Made by a program: the position numbers and the translations under genes. From an uncultured Alphaproteobacteria bacterium (GTDB taxonomy: Bacteria > Pseudomonadota > Alphaproteobacteria > UBA7985): 49,734 nucleotides of DNA. The stretch is from positions 1 to 49,734 of the forward strand of contig CAJQLX010000058.1 of the NCBI GenBank assembly GCA_905479265.1, in the 5' to 3' direction. The notes under the pieces were generated by a model. It was not told the origin of the DNA. It saw only the letters and a list, made by a program, of their open reading frames with translations, and searched no databases. Positions 24,212-33,269 of this stretch are shown one piece after another. Each line of letters starts with the position of its first letter. The first letter of the stretch is position 1.

Positions 24212-26209
24212 CGCCGCCTGTGCCGCAGCCAGCCGCGCAATCGGCACGCGATAGGGCGAACACGAGACGCTGTTGAACCCAAGATCATGGGCCAGCATCA
24301 CCGAAGACGGCTCCGCCCCCTGCTCCCCACACAATCCCATCGGCATATCCGCTTTGGTGATCCGGCCTCGCTCGACGGCGATGGCCAACAGCTCGCCCAC
24401 GCCTTGCTCATCGAGAACCCGAAAGGGGTTTGATGCCAGCAGACCAAGATTGCGGTATTCCGGCATAAACGTGCCCGCGTCATCCCGTGACAGGCCAAAG
24501 GCCAACTGGGTCAGGTCATTGGTGCCAAAGGAGAAGAAATCGCAACCCTGGGCGATTTCTTCGGCGCGCAAGCAGGCCCGAGGCGTTTCGATCATCGCGC
24601 CGATGCCAATGCTTTGCCGGGCATCTTCGGTGACAATCGGCTCCAATCGCTCGCGCAGGATCGAGACTTCGCTCGCAGACGAGATCAGGGGCAGCATGAT
24701 ATCAACATGCGGCTGAATGCCTTGCTTGCGCGCTTGTCGGCAAGCAGCCATCAGCGCGCGGACTTGCGACTCGTAAATCTCGGGGAACATGATGCCCAAG
24801 CGGCAACCGCGCAGCCCCATCATGGGATTGGCTTCGCGCAGGGCTTCGAGCCGACGCTGAATGCGCAGTAAGCCCAAGCCCGTGGCTTCGGCGAGCTGCT
24901 CAATCTCCCCGCTTTCGGATGGTAAAAACTCATGCAGCGGCGGATCGAGCAAGCGCACGGTCACCGGTTTGCCTTGCAAAACCACCAGCAGGCGCAGGAA
25001 TTCCGCTTGCACCAGTGGTTCCAGTTCCTTGAGCACGGCTTCGCGCGCGTCCACGGTTTCCGCGAGGATCATCCGCTGGACGTCGCCCAGTCGCTCAGCG
25101 TTGAGGAACATGTGCTCGGTTCGGCACAATCCAATGCCTTCAGCACCAAAATGCAGCGCCAGTTCGACTTCTGCGACGGTTTCGGCATTGGCCAAAACCT
25201 CCATTGACCGCGTCGCATCACACCACTTCATGATCTTGTCAAAGGCTTCCGGCAGAGTCGGTTCTTGGGTCTCCACCCGGCCCGGCAGCACACGGCCAGA
25301 GGTTCCATCGATGGTAAGCCAGTCGCCCTCATAGAACAGTTGGTCGCCGATTTTCAGCGTCCGGCTGTCGGGATCAACGTCCATCTCTCGAACGCCCACG
25401 ACACAGGGCTTACCCAAGCCGCGCGCGATCACTGCCGCGTGGCTGGTCATCCCACCCGCGCGCGTGACCACACCCGCCGCCACGGTTATGGCGCGGATGT
25501 CTTCGGGCGTTGTTTCCTTACGCACCAACAAAACCGGCCCAGCGCCTGAGGTTTGGGCCACGTCAATGGCATCCCGCGCAGAAAAGTAAATGCGCCCCGC
25601 CACAGCACCGGGGCTGGCGTTAATCCCAGTGGCAATGGTCAGGTTCTCGCCGCCGGGGGCCAAGCGTGGGTGCAGCAGTTCTTCGAGGTCCAGTGCCGAA
25701 ATCTGCGCCAAAGCCTGAGCCTGGGTCAGATGTTCGGTTTCAACCAGATCCACCAAAGCGGTGAACTTCTGACGCGGGGAAAGCACCAAGGCCTCAGCAT
25801 CGAAGATTTTACCATCGGCAATGGTCAGCTTCAGCGGTTGGCCCAACGTCGCCTCCGCCTGTGCCGCCAAATCACCGCCGGTCGCCTCTCCGGTCGAGGC
25901 GTCGCGACTATCGATTTCAACCAGCGTGGCGGCAGGGGTTTCCTGAATCACCCAAAAGCGTGGCTCTTCATCCACCAAACCGACCATGCGCGCCCGTTCG
26001 AGCGCTTGGCGCTGCTTGCTGAGGGCTGTTTCGATCTCTTCAATCGACGTGGACGAGCGCAAGCGCGCGCCTTCATACCGCAGAGAAATGTCCACCTTGA
26101 GCGCCGCTGCGGCTTCCCGCACGGCGTCATCGGTTTCGCACAAGGTCAGGGGGGCGACGGGCAATCCTGCCGCCGCCAACTTCTCAAGTCGGCTCGCTAC
26201 TGTTCCCAT
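24191..26209 (-). CDS. PPDK-like PEP-binding protein with degenerate ATP-grasp domain
   Basis: A 672-residue relative of pyruvate phosphate dikinase, which usually has about 880 residues. The phosphohistidine domain is intact, with H257 in GGMTSHAAVIAR, as is the C-terminal PEP/pyruvate TIM barrel, with the catalytic cysteine in MGLCGEQG. The N-terminal ATP-grasp region has shrunk to about 185 residues: only echoes such as LRYEGARLRSS and SRDASTGEATGG remain, so ATP-dependent phosphorylation is unlikely. It might transfer phosphate between PEP and another carrier or be regulatory. It lies 40 bases after glyS on the same strand, probably in the glyQ-glyS operon. The 3' end overlaps azlD. Confidence 0.82.
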   Translation of the reverse strand: MGTVASRLEKLAAAGLPVAPLTLCETDDAVREAAAALKVDISLRYEGARLRSSTSIEEIETALSKQRQALERARMVGLVDEEPRFWVIQETPAATLVEIDSRDASTGEATGGDLAAQAEATLGQPLKLTIADGKIFDAEALVLSPRQKFTALVDLVETEHLTQAQALAQISALDLEELLHPRLAPGGENLTIATGINASPGAVAGRIYFSARDAIDVAQTSGAGPVLLVRKETTPEDIRAITVAAGVVTRAGGMTSHAAVIARGLGKPCVVGVREMDVDPDSRTLKIGDQLFYEGDWLTIDGTSGRVLPGRVETQEPTLPEAFDKIMKWCDATRSMEVLANAETVAEVELALHFGAEGIGLCRTEHMFLNAERLGDVQRMILAETVDAREAVLKELEPLVQAEFLRLLVVLQGKPVTVRLLDPPLHEFLPSESGEIEQLAEATGLGLLRIQRRLEALREANPMMGLRGCRLGIMFPEIYESQVRALMAACRQARKQGIQPHVDIMLPLISSASEVSILRERLEPIVTEDARQSIGIGAMIETPRACLRAEEIAQGCDFFSFGTNDLTQLAFGLSRDDAGTFMPEYRNLGLLASNPFRVLDEQGVGELLAIAVERGRITKADMPMGLCGEQGAEPSSVMLAHDLGFNSVSCSPYRVPIARLAAAQAALKDERS

Positions 26210-26249
26210 ACTAAAGCCGATGCTCCACGCAAGCGTTGGGGCGGGGCTG

Positions 26250-28337
26250 TTAGCCTTCCAACGCAGATAAACGGACCACGGAATCTACAGAACCAAGGAA
26301 CTGAGACAAGAGCGCAAGACGGTTTTCCCGGATTGCTGCGACATCGGCGTTCACCATGACACCTTCAAAGAAGCCATCGATCGGCGCGCGAAGCTTCGCC
26401 AACTCGCCAAAAGTGCCACTGAAATCCTCTGCCGCGAGGTATTCCCCGGCCTTGGAGCCTGCCAGCGCGGCGTGAAGGGCTTTTTCCGCTGGTTCCTCGA
26501 ACAAGCCCGCGTCAACCGAGCCAAGCTCTAGGCCGCCTTTGGCCTTTTTTGCCTCCGCACGCAGAATGTTAGCCGCTCGGCGGTACCCGGCAAGCAAATC
26601 AGCCCCGGAGTCTGTGCCCACAAAGTCGCGCAAAGCCTCAACTCTCTTGGTCACACGCACCAAATCATCGTCCATGCTAGACCCTGACTCAAACACAGCC
26701 GCGATCCAATCGTGGCGCAAACCTCGGTCCTTGAGCGTGACTTTCATCCGGTCCGCCATGAAACCCAGCAGATCAGCCGAAATGTCGCTTTCACCGCCGT
26801 ACAGCATTTCGGCTTCACGGAAGGCATTGATCAGCGGCACGCGGATGTCATTTTCAACCAGCAAGCGGACGACACCCAGCGCAGCCCGGCGCAGCGCAAA
26901 TGGATCTTTGGAGCCTGTGGGCTTCTCATCAATCCGCCAGAACCCGACCAGCGCATCAATTTTGTCCGCCAGTGCAACAGCAACCGACAGCGGCGCAGAA
27001 GGACAATCGTCGTTGGGGCCAAGGGGGGAATAGTGCTCGCTGATTGCTTGCGCGACGGCCCCATCTTCGCCGTCGTGCGCGGCATAGTACGCGCCCATCA
27101 CGCCTTGCAATTCGGGGAATTCACCGACCATGCCGGTCGTCAAATCCGCCTTGGATAACCGCGCAGCCGAACGCGCCGCATCACGGTCTGCGCCCTTGAT
27201 GTAAGAACTCAACCACGCCGCAAGCGGGGCCATGCGATCAATCCGGTCGCCAACGGTGCCCAACTTGGCATGGAAAACGATGGAAGACAGCGCCGGAACC
27301 CGGCTGTTCAGCGTGTCCTTCCGGTCCTGATTCCAGAAAAATTCAGCGTCAGACAAGCGAGCCGCCAAAACGCGCTCATTACCGCCTGCGATCCGCGCAA
27401 AGGTCTCGGCTTCGCGCTTGCCATCGGCGACGGTGATGAAATACGGCGCGAGGCTGCCATCAGCCTGCTGGAGCGCAAAGTACTTCTGATGCTCCTTCAT
27501 CGACAGCACCAACACTTCTTTGGGAACAGCCATAAAGCGATCAGGAATCTGCCCGCGAACAATGGTTGGCCATTCGACCAAACCTGTGACTTCGCTGAGC
27601 AAACCGGCATCTTCGATCAACGTACAGCCCACGTCCTCGGCTGCTTTGCGTGCCCCTGCCAAAATCGCGTCTGCGCGCTCGGTTTGGTTCACCACGACAG
27701 AAGCGTCGCGCAATTGGTCTTCAAAGCTCGACGGATCAGTCAGCGCAATAACGCCATTGCCCGAGAACCGGTGCCCCTCGGTCTCTCGACCGAATACGAT
27801 GCTCTCGCCGTTGCCCAGATCAAGCTGACCGGGCACCACGTGCGAACCGAACAGCGCCGCGACGCGGTGGAGGGGACGCACCCAACGGAAGGAACCACGC
27901 CCCCAGCGCATGGACTTGGGCCAGGTAAAGTCCCGGATGGCTTTTTCGATCAAGCCGGGCAGCAGGTCGATGGTTTGCTGTCCTTTGATGTGCTGAACGG
28001 CGAAGTAAAAGTTGCCCTTGGGTGTTTCGCGCAGTTCGGCGTCGTCCAAAGACGCGAGACCGTTGGCGCTCAAGAAGCCGGCGACGGCTTGCTCTGGCGC
28101 GCCTTCTCGGGGACCGCGACGCTCTTCGCTGCGGTCCTCTTGCGAGGTTGGAATGTCGGCGATCCGCAAGGCGATGTGGCGGGGTGCGAACCATACGGTC
28201 GTCGCGCCGATCTTCAGCCCTTCGCCCTTGAGCGCATCCGCGATGGACTTGGCAAGATCGTTCGCCGCGCCCTTTTGCATGCGCGCTGGGATTTCTTCGG
28301 AGAACAGGTCAATCAGCAGGGTTTCAGTCGCGCTCAT
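26250..28337 (-). CDS. glyS: glycyl-tRNA synthetase beta subunit
   Basis: A 695-residue subunit of the alpha2-beta2 glycyl-tRNA synthetase. It begins LLIDLFSEEIPARMQKGA, the standard family opening, and contains the HD-like central part and the C-terminal anticodon-binding and DALR regions (FGELAKLRAPIDGFFEGVMVNADVAAIRENRL contains the usual FFDGVMV-like motif). The length is normal. It follows glyQ with a two-base gap, so the subunits are co-translated. Confidence 0.97.
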   Translation of the reverse strand: MSATETLLIDLFSEEIPARMQKGAANDLAKSIADALKGEGLKIGATTVWFAPRHIALRIADIPTSQEDRSEERRGPREGAPEQAVAGFLSANGLASLDDAELRETPKGNFYFAVQHIKGQQTIDLLPGLIEKAIRDFTWPKSMRWGRGSFRWVRPLHRVAALFGSHVVPGQLDLGNGESIVFGRETEGHRFSGNGVIALTDPSSFEDQLRDASVVVNQTERADAILAGARKAAEDVGCTLIEDAGLLSEVTGLVEWPTIVRGQIPDRFMAVPKEVLVLSMKEHQKYFALQQADGSLAPYFITVADGKREAETFARIAGGNERVLAARLSDAEFFWNQDRKDTLNSRVPALSSIVFHAKLGTVGDRIDRMAPLAAWLSSYIKGADRDAARSAARLSKADLTTGMVGEFPELQGVMGAYYAAHDGEDGAVAQAISEHYSPLGPNDDCPSAPLSVAVALADKIDALVGFWRIDEKPTGSKDPFALRRAALGVVRLLVENDIRVPLINAFREAEMLYGGESDISADLLGFMADRMKVTLKDRGLRHDWIAAVFESGSSMDDDLVRVTKRVEALRDFVGTDSGADLLAGYRRAANILRAEAKKAKGGLELGSVDAGLFEEPAEKALHAALAGSKAGEYLAAEDFSGTFGELAKLRAPIDGFFEGVMVNADVAAIRENRLALLSQFLGSVDSVVRLSALEG

Positions 28338-28339
28338 GA

Positions 28340-29278
28340 TCAGACCTCCACAGACATGGGTTGTGGTTGCTCGCCGCGCCCGCCGGGGCTATCGGCCCAG
28401 GCCTCTGCGCAGCCCTTGGCCAGCGTCCGAACGCGGCCAATATACGCCTGCCGCTCCGTCACTGAGATCACGCCGCGCGCGTCTAACAGGTTGAACAGGT
28501 GCGATGCTTTCATGGTCTGATCATAGGCCGGCAGCGACAAAGGCGGCTCTTGGCTCAGCAAGTGCTTGGACATGGCTTCGGCGTCTTTGAAATGCTGGAA
28601 CAGCGCGTCGGTGTCGGCGTGTTCGAAATTATAGGCCGAGAACTCCTGCTCTGCTTGCAGGAAAACATCGCCGTAACACTTGCCGCCTTGGTCGGTCGGA
28701 ATGCCGTCCCAGTCCAGCTCGTAGACATTGTCCACGCCCTGCACGTACATGATCAACCGCTCAAGACCGTAGGTCAGCTCCAGCGGGACGGGGTTACAGT
28801 CGATGCCGCCGACTTGTTGGAAGTAGGTAAACTGGCTGACTTCCATACCGTCACACCAGATTTCCCAACCCAGACCCCAAGCGCCCAGCGTTGGGCTTTC
28901 CCAGTCATCTTCAACAAAGCGTACATCGTGCTTTTGCAGGTCAATGCCGAGCACCTGAAGCGATCCCAAGTACAGCTCTTGCGCGTTCGCAGGGCTTGGC
29001 TTCATCAGCACCTGAAACTGGTAGTAATGCTGCAAGCGGTTGGGGTTCGCGCCATAGCGACCATCGGTAGGACGGCGCGAGGGCTGGACGTAGGCGGCGT
29101 TCCAGATGGTGTCGCCAATGGACCGCAGCGTTGTGGCCGGGTGAAAGGTTCCAGCGCCCACTTCCATGTCATAGGGCTGAAGGACCACACAGCCTTGATC
29201 CGCCCAATAGGTTTGTAGGTTCAGGACGAGGCGCTGAAAACAAGTTGCCTTGTCAGCCTTTTGCTTCTGAAAAGTCAC
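28340..29278 (-). CDS. glyQ: glycyl-tRNA synthetase alpha subunit
   Basis: A 312-residue catalytic subunit with the class II synthetase core. The text [26 protein letters not shown] near the N-terminus and [28 protein letters not shown], with its motif 2 arginine, are diagnostic. The start is GTG at 29278, preceded by GAGAG. It lies upstream of glyS in the same operon; the 126-base gap to sppA shows no gene or strong terminator. Confidence 0.98.
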   Translation of the reverse strand: MTFQKQKADKATCFQRLVLNLQTYWADQGCVVLQPYDMEVGAGTFHPATTLRSIGDTIWNAAYVQPSRRPTDGRYGANPNRLQHYYQFQVLMKPSPANAQELYLGSLQVLGIDLQKHDVRFVEDDWESPTLGAWGLGWEIWCDGMEVSQFTYFQQVGGIDCNPVPLELTYGLERLIMYVQGVDNVYELDWDGIPTDQGGKCYGDVFLQAEQEFSAYNFEHADTDALFQHFKDAEAMSKHLLSQEPPLSLPAYDQTMKASHLFNLLDARGVISVTERQAYIGRVRTLAKGCAEAWADSPGGRGEQPQPMSVEV

Positions 29279-29404
29279 GGGGTCTGGCTCTCAGGTGATG
29301 TCGATGTTGACCCAGACCCTAGCGCCTTGCGCGCCGGGAAAACAGCAGCGATCCAACGGGACGCCCCCGCCTGCCCTGCAACCCTCCGCTGGTCCAGCCG
29401 AGGC

Positions 29405-30274
29405 TTAGAGGCCGTACTGACCCCACAGCGCCCGCTGTTCAAGCGCTGTCATGGCCGCGTTTATGGGGTCATCGCCCCGTGAGCCAAGCAGGTTGAGGAA
29501 CGACAGGCCGCGCTTGGGCTTGTTCACCAGCTTGATCTGTACCTTCTCACCAAAGCGCGCGCGCAGGGTTGAACGCATATCTCCGAGGCCATCGACCATT
29601 CCCAGCTCAAGCGCCTTTTCGCCAAGGAAAACGTCGCCGTTCATCAGACTGCGCGGCTCATCGACTTTGAATTTGTCGCCCCGGCGCTGCTCGACGAAAC
29701 GGCGGAAAATCTCATGCAGGTCGAGTTGCAACGACTTGATCCACGCGACATCGCTTTCTTTTTCAGCGCTGAACGGGTCAAGCCGGGATTTGTTTTCACC
29801 TGCGGTATAAATCCGCCGATCAACACCGAGTTTCTCCATCAAGCCCGTAAAGCCAAAACCACCACTGATCACACCGATCGAACCAACAATGGACGCCGGA
29901 TCGGCGACAATTTCATCAGCGGCACAGGCCAACCAGTAACCGCCACTGGCAGCGACATCTTCGGTAAAGGCGATCACGGGCACGTTTTTCTCATCCGCCA
30001 ACTGCCGAATGCGTGCTGCGATGAGGTTGGATTGAACCGGACTGCCACCGGGCGAGTTGATCAGAAGCGCGACCGCCGACAAACCCGACGGCTTGAACGC
30101 CTTTTCAATATCTCCCGCCAAAGCCTCCAAGCTCAACACCGGACCACTCCCGCCCAAGGGACCGCTGCTTTTCGCCGGACTGATCACGCCGTGCAGCCGC
30201 AAAACATTCACGCGACCCGGGCCGCCTGAAGAGCCGCCAACCAGTCGATTAAGGAGAGGAATTCGCTTGAGCAT
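29405..30274 (-). CDS. S49 family signal-peptide peptidase-like serine protease (SppA-like)
   Basis: A 289-residue peptidase of the short, single-domain SppA class. The catalytic serine lies in DVAASGGYWLACAADE (around residue 117) and the lysine in AGENKSRLDPF (around residue 169), with INSPGGSP forming the oxyanion strand. There is no obvious N-terminal membrane segment, so it may act on the inner face of the membrane or in the cytoplasm. It would degrade signal peptides or small membrane-associated proteins. It begins three bases after the crotonase stop on the same strand, and glyQ follows 126 bases downstream. Confidence 0.88.
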   Translation of the reverse strand: MLKRIPLLNRLVGGSSGGPGRVNVLRLHGVISPAKSSGPLGGSGPVLSLEALAGDIEKAFKPSGLSAVALLINSPGGSPVQSNLIAARIRQLADEKNVPVIAFTEDVAASGGYWLACAADEIVADPASIVGSIGVISGGFGFTGLMEKLGVDRRIYTAGENKSRLDPFSAEKESDVAWIKSLQLDLHEIFRRFVEQRRGDKFKVDEPRSLMNGDVFLGEKALELGMVDGLGDMRSTLRARFGEKVQIKLVNKPKRGLSFLNLLGSRGDDPINAAMTALEQRALWGQYGL

Positions 30275-30277
30275 ATT

Positions 30278-31042
30278 TTATTGGCCTTTGAAGGTGGGGC
30301 GACGACGCTCGGTGAAAGCGGCGACGGCTTCTTGATAATCTTGACTGTCGTACAAATGATCCGTGATTGCGCATTCGGCTTGGCTGCCCGGCTCGGGCGC
30401 TTCGTTCAGCACGCGCTTGTGCGCTCGATGGGACAACGGCGCGTGTTCCAAAATGGCCGACAGCCTCTGGTTTATAAAGCCATCGAGGTCATCTGCAACA
30501 TCATTCACCAGCCCGATGCGGACAGCCTCCGCCGCGTCAATGGTTCGTGCGGTGTACACCAAATCCAACGCGTGTGCGGGTCCAACCAACTGGCGCAGGC
30601 GGTCGAGCGGCAGGGCATTGTAAGCAAAACCCATCTTTGCGGGGGGTATGCAGAACCGCGCCGCTGGCGCTGCAAAGCGTAAATCACAGGACAGCGCAAT
30701 CATCGACCCGCCGCCAAAGCAGGCTTGGTGAATGCGGGCGATGGTGGGAACCGGGATCGCGGCCAGCGCGACAAGCGCGCGGTCCACTTCGGCGTTATAC
30801 GCCTGCGCCGCCGCTGCGCCCATGCGAATATCAGAGAACTCCGTGATATCGCCGCCCGCGCAAAAGGCACGATCACCCGCCCCGCTGATCACCACGGCCG
30901 TCACATGATCATCAGCCGCCAAATTGTCAGCAAGGGCGGCAAGCGCCGCCCAATGTTCGAGCCGCAAGGCATTGAGGCGCTGTGGCGCATTGAGATGCAG
31001 ACGGGCGACGCCGTCATCGTCTTGGATATGAAGGTCAAACAT
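30278..31042 (-). CDS. crotonase-fold acyl-CoA enzyme lacking both hydratase glutamates
   Basis: A 254-residue enoyl-CoA hydratase/isomerase family protein. The CoA-binding and oxyanion segments are present (FCAGGDITEF at about 60-69 and FGGGSMIALSCD at about 109-120). Aligning with rat enoyl-CoA hydratase, Glu144 is replaced by M114 and Glu164 by P134, so ordinary hydration is not expected. Other crotonases use different residues for isomerisation, hydrolysis or decarboxylation; the true reaction is unknown. It lies between an ArsR-type regulator and sppA on the same strand, so it may be controlled by that regulator. Ribosome site AAAAGG precedes the ATG. Confidence 0.87.
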   Translation of the reverse strand: MFDLHIQDDDGVARLHLNAPQRLNALRLEHWAALAALADNLAADDHVTAVVISGAGDRAFCAGGDITEFSDIRMGAAAAQAYNAEVDRALVALAAIPVPTIARIHQACFGGGSMIALSCDLRFAAPAARFCIPPAKMGFAYNALPLDRLRQLVGPAHALDLVYTARTIDAAEAVRIGLVNDVADDLDGFINQRLSAILEHAPLSHRAHKRVLNEAPEPGSQAECAITDHLYDSQDYQEAVAAFTERRRPTFKGQ

Positions 31043-31068
31043 GCTGGCCTTTTAACAAGGCAGCGCCG

Positions 31069-31455
31069 CTACCGCGACTGGTTTGATTGCTGGCGGAAAT
31101 CCACGTGCTCAACGTTGCCGTCGGAGTAGTTGCTGCTGGCACCGGAGAACAGGGATTGCACGTTATCGAGCATGGCCACGGCGCGTTCTGAGGCAATCGA
31201 GTAGAAAATCGACTGCGCCTGACGCCGCGTTTTCACCAGCCCGTCGGACCGCAAAATCGCCAGATGCTGTGACAGTGCCGACTGGCTCAAGCCAACGCGC
31301 TCGGCAATGTCGTTCACCGACATTTCCTTGCCCCGCAGCAGCAGCAGGATCACCAGACGCCGATCGTTTGACATCGAGCGCAGCATTCGGCTGGCAGACT
31401 CAAGATCAAAACCCGCGATCAACGTGGCATGGCTATGGCTGTTCGTTTCCGTCAT
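31069..31455 (-). CDS. ArsR-family winged-helix transcriptional regulator
   Basis: A 128-residue protein with the ArsR winged helix: SNDRRLVILLLL, then MSVNDIAERVGLSQSALSQHLAILRSDGLVKTRRQAQSIFYSI. The ELCVCDL metal-binding motif of ArsR/SmtB sensors is absent (it reads GKEMSVNDI), and there are no cysteines, so it probably senses something other than a thiophilic metal, or a redox-independent ligand. ATG at 31455 is chosen; TTG at 31473 would add six residues. It precedes the crotonase gene by 26 bases and diverges from tusA, so it may regulate either. Confidence 0.86.
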   Translation of the reverse strand: MTETNSHSHATLIAGFDLESASRMLRSMSNDRRLVILLLLRGKEMSVNDIAERVGLSQSALSQHLAILRSDGLVKTRRQAQSIFYSIASERAVAMLDNVQSLFSGASSNYSDGNVEHVDFRQQSNQSR

Positions 31456-31501
31456 GTTAGCGATGTTTCGCAAAAACTCGGAAAGTCAACGCCCATGCGT
31501 G

Positions 31502-31507
31502 TATAAT
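31502..31507 (+). promoter_or_regulatory. candidate -10 element for tusA
   Basis: A perfect TATAAT in the gap between divergent arsR and tusA. No good -35 is found at the standard distance, so an activator or extended recognition may be needed. The tusA start lies 82 bases downstream. Confidence 0.35.
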
Positions 31508-31588
31508 GTTGAAACCGGGTAAGGGCGGTTCGTCAACGATGCCGCCCAAGGCCGCTCACCTGCTTAAAATACCAAGGAACGTAACAGT

Positions 31589-31813
31589 TTGGTAGATTTG
31601 GATCTGACGGGGCTCAAGTGCCCTCTGCCCGTCTTGAAAGCGCGCAAAGCGTTGCGCGGTTACGATGAAGGGGTCGAAGTGCGCATTCGTGTCACCGACC
31701 CGCGTGCGCCCGCCGACTTTAAAGCTCTGTGCGATACAGTGGGCCACGCAATGGTGTCCGAAGAGCGGGACGGCGATGGGAAAATCCTGACGCTGCGCGT
31801 TCACAACCCCTAG
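31589..31813 (+). CDS. TusA-like sulfur carrier protein
   Basis: A 74-residue SirA/YeeD/TusA family protein. The signature DLTGLKCPLPVLKARKAL holds the single conserved cysteine (residue 11) that carries persulfide sulfur. Members serve tRNA 2-thiouridine formation, molybdenum cofactor synthesis or sulfur oxidation; which applies is not visible, though moaB elsewhere in the window makes cofactor synthesis possible. The start is TTG at 31589 with AAGGAA upstream. It is convergent with a tiny membrane-protein gene. Confidence 0.88.
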   Translation: MVDLDLTGLKCPLPVLKARKALRGYDEGVEVRIRVTDPRAPADFKALCDTVGHAMVSEERDGDGKILTLRVHNP

Positions 31814-31822
31814 CGGCCCGCT

Positions 31823-31942
31823 TTAGCCGCCAAAATAAGCAACCAACTGATCGGCAAAAATCCACATGGCCACACCCGCGGCGAGCAAGAGCGCGGAGAA
31901 CGTGGCTAGGATCTTCATGCGGATTTTCTTCTGTCTGTTCAT
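31823..31942 (-). CDS. very small single-helix membrane protein (39 residues)
   Basis: A basic N-terminus (MNRQKKIRMK) is followed by one hydrophobic helix of about 20 residues and a short aromatic tail ending YFGG. GTGAGG lies six bases before the ATG at 31942, a good ribosome site. The stop lies nine bases from that of convergent tusA. The layout matches a small inner-membrane protein with its N-terminus inside; no function can be named. Confidence 0.5.
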   Translation of the reverse strand: MNRQKKIRMKILATFSALLLAAGVAMWIFADQLVAYFGG

Positions 31943-32052
31943 GCGAGCCTCACGTAAATTACCAACAGAAACCTGAAGTCACACCCATAGCCCTGCGCTC
32001 GTCCGCGTGCAAAACAAAGGATGGATGAACAGGACAGGAGAGGACGGCTGAC

Positions 32053-33012
32053 ATGGCAAATCTGATCTTCACGCACCCAGCCTGCGCCTTGCATGGCGAC
32101 GTGCGGACTTCCCAGAGCGCCGCCCCAAAGGGCTGGAACCACCCAGAGCAACCAGCGCGCCTGCACGCTGTTCTGCAGGGGCTGTCAGCGACAGATGGCT
32201 TGGCCGCGATCGAGCGGCTGGAGCCGGGCAAAGCCAATCCCGAACGGCTTAAAACGCTTCACGGTCACGACTACGTTGATGCCATGCTTCAACCCGTCAG
32301 AACCGGAGACGTGCGGTGGGTTGATGACGATACCGGTCGCACCGCCGGAACCTCTGACGCGGCGCTGCTGGCCGCAGGCGGGGCCATCGAAGCGGCTGAG
32401 CGGGCGATGGCAGGCAAGGCCAAGCGTATCTTTGTCGCCACCCGTCCCCCCGGCCACCATGCCGAACCCAACCGTGCGATGGGCTTTTGCCTGTTCGGCA
32501 ATGTTGCGTTGGCGGCGAACCGTGCGCTTGAGATGGAAGCCCGCAAGGTTGCTGTGCTGGATTTCGACGTCCACCACGGCAACGGCACGCAAGCCCTGCT
32601 GTGGGATAACCCCAACACCTTGTTTATCAGCAGCCAACAGATGCCGCTGTGGCCGGGCAGTGGTGATGCCAGCGAAACGGGCGCGCATGATAACGTCATG
32701 AACATCCCGCTTGACCCCGGAACCACCAGCGCGGGCTTGCTGGAGGCGTGGAAACCCGCGCTGGATCGCGTGGATGCGCTGGAGCCAGACCTGATTGTGA
32801 TTTCCGCCGGGTTTGATGCCCACGCCGACGACCCGCTGGCCGGTCTGAATGTTGAGGAAGACGGTTTTGCCGCCTTAACGGCGCAGATCGTGGCGCTGGC
32901 TGACAGCCATAGCCAAGGCCGGGTTGTTTCCGTGCTCGAAGGCGGTTACGACCTGCCTGCCCTGACCCGCAGCGTAACGGCGCACGCAAGCGCCCTGTTC
33001 CAAGGAATATGA
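32053..33012 (+). CDS. histone-deacetylase-family (AcuC/HdaH-like) hydrolase
   Basis: A 319-residue zinc-dependent deacetylase of the arginase/deacetylase fold. The active-site histidines lie in RPPGHHAEPNRAMGFC, and the zinc ligands in VLDFDVHHGNGTQ and ISAGFDAHADDPLAG; the GGYDL motif near the C-terminus is also present. Bacterial members remove acetyl groups from proteins, polyamines or other amides; the substrate is unknown. GGAGAGGA precedes ATG at 32053. It is the first gene of a tight run ending with the RlmD-like gene; xseB follows after three bases. Confidence 0.93.
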   Translation: MANLIFTHPACALHGDVRTSQSAAPKGWNHPEQPARLHAVLQGLSATDGLAAIERLEPGKANPERLKTLHGHDYVDAMLQPVRTGDVRWVDDDTGRTAGTSDAALLAAGGAIEAAERAMAGKAKRIFVATRPPGHHAEPNRAMGFCLFGNVALAANRALEMEARKVAVLDFDVHHGNGTQALLWDNPNTLFISSQQMPLWPGSGDASETGAHDNVMNIPLDPGTTSAGLLEAWKPALDRVDALEPDLIVISAGFDAHADDPLAGLNVEEDGFAALTAQIVALADSHSQGRVVSVLEGGYDLPALTRSVTAHASALFQGI

Positions 33013-33015
33013 GAA

Positions 33016-33264
33016 ATGGCTGAGAAAGAACTGCCCGACGACATCCGGGCGATGAGCTTTGAGCAAGCGCTGGACGAGTTGCGCGGCATTGTTGATGGGT
33101 TGGAGCGCGGCGATGGCTCGCTGGACCAGAGCATCAAGGCCTATGAACGCGGCTCGTTGCTGCGGATGCATTGCGACGCAAAGCTGCGTGAAGCGCATAT
33201 GAAGATCGAGCAAATCCGCGTCAAATCTGACGGCTCCGCCGAAACTGAACCCTTCGACGCCTGA
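33016..33264 (+). CDS. xseB: exodeoxyribonuclease VII small subunit
   Basis: An 82-residue helical protein with the typical text MSFEQALDELRGIVDGLERGDGSLDQSIKAYERG. It binds XseA to make the single-strand exonuclease; xseA is not in the window. It lies three bases after the deacetylase gene and five before ispA. Its place ahead of ispA-dxs is widely conserved in Proteobacteria. Confidence 0.95.
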   Translation: MAEKELPDDIRAMSFEQALDELRGIVDGLERGDGSLDQSIKAYERGSLLRMHCDAKLREAHMKIEQIRVKSDGSAETEPFDA

Positions 33265-33269
33265 TCCCG

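Noticed and set aside
27270-28520. A 416-residue plus-strand open frame opposite glyS/glyQ.
   Set aside because: It is an antisense shadow crossing two conserved genes on the other strand.
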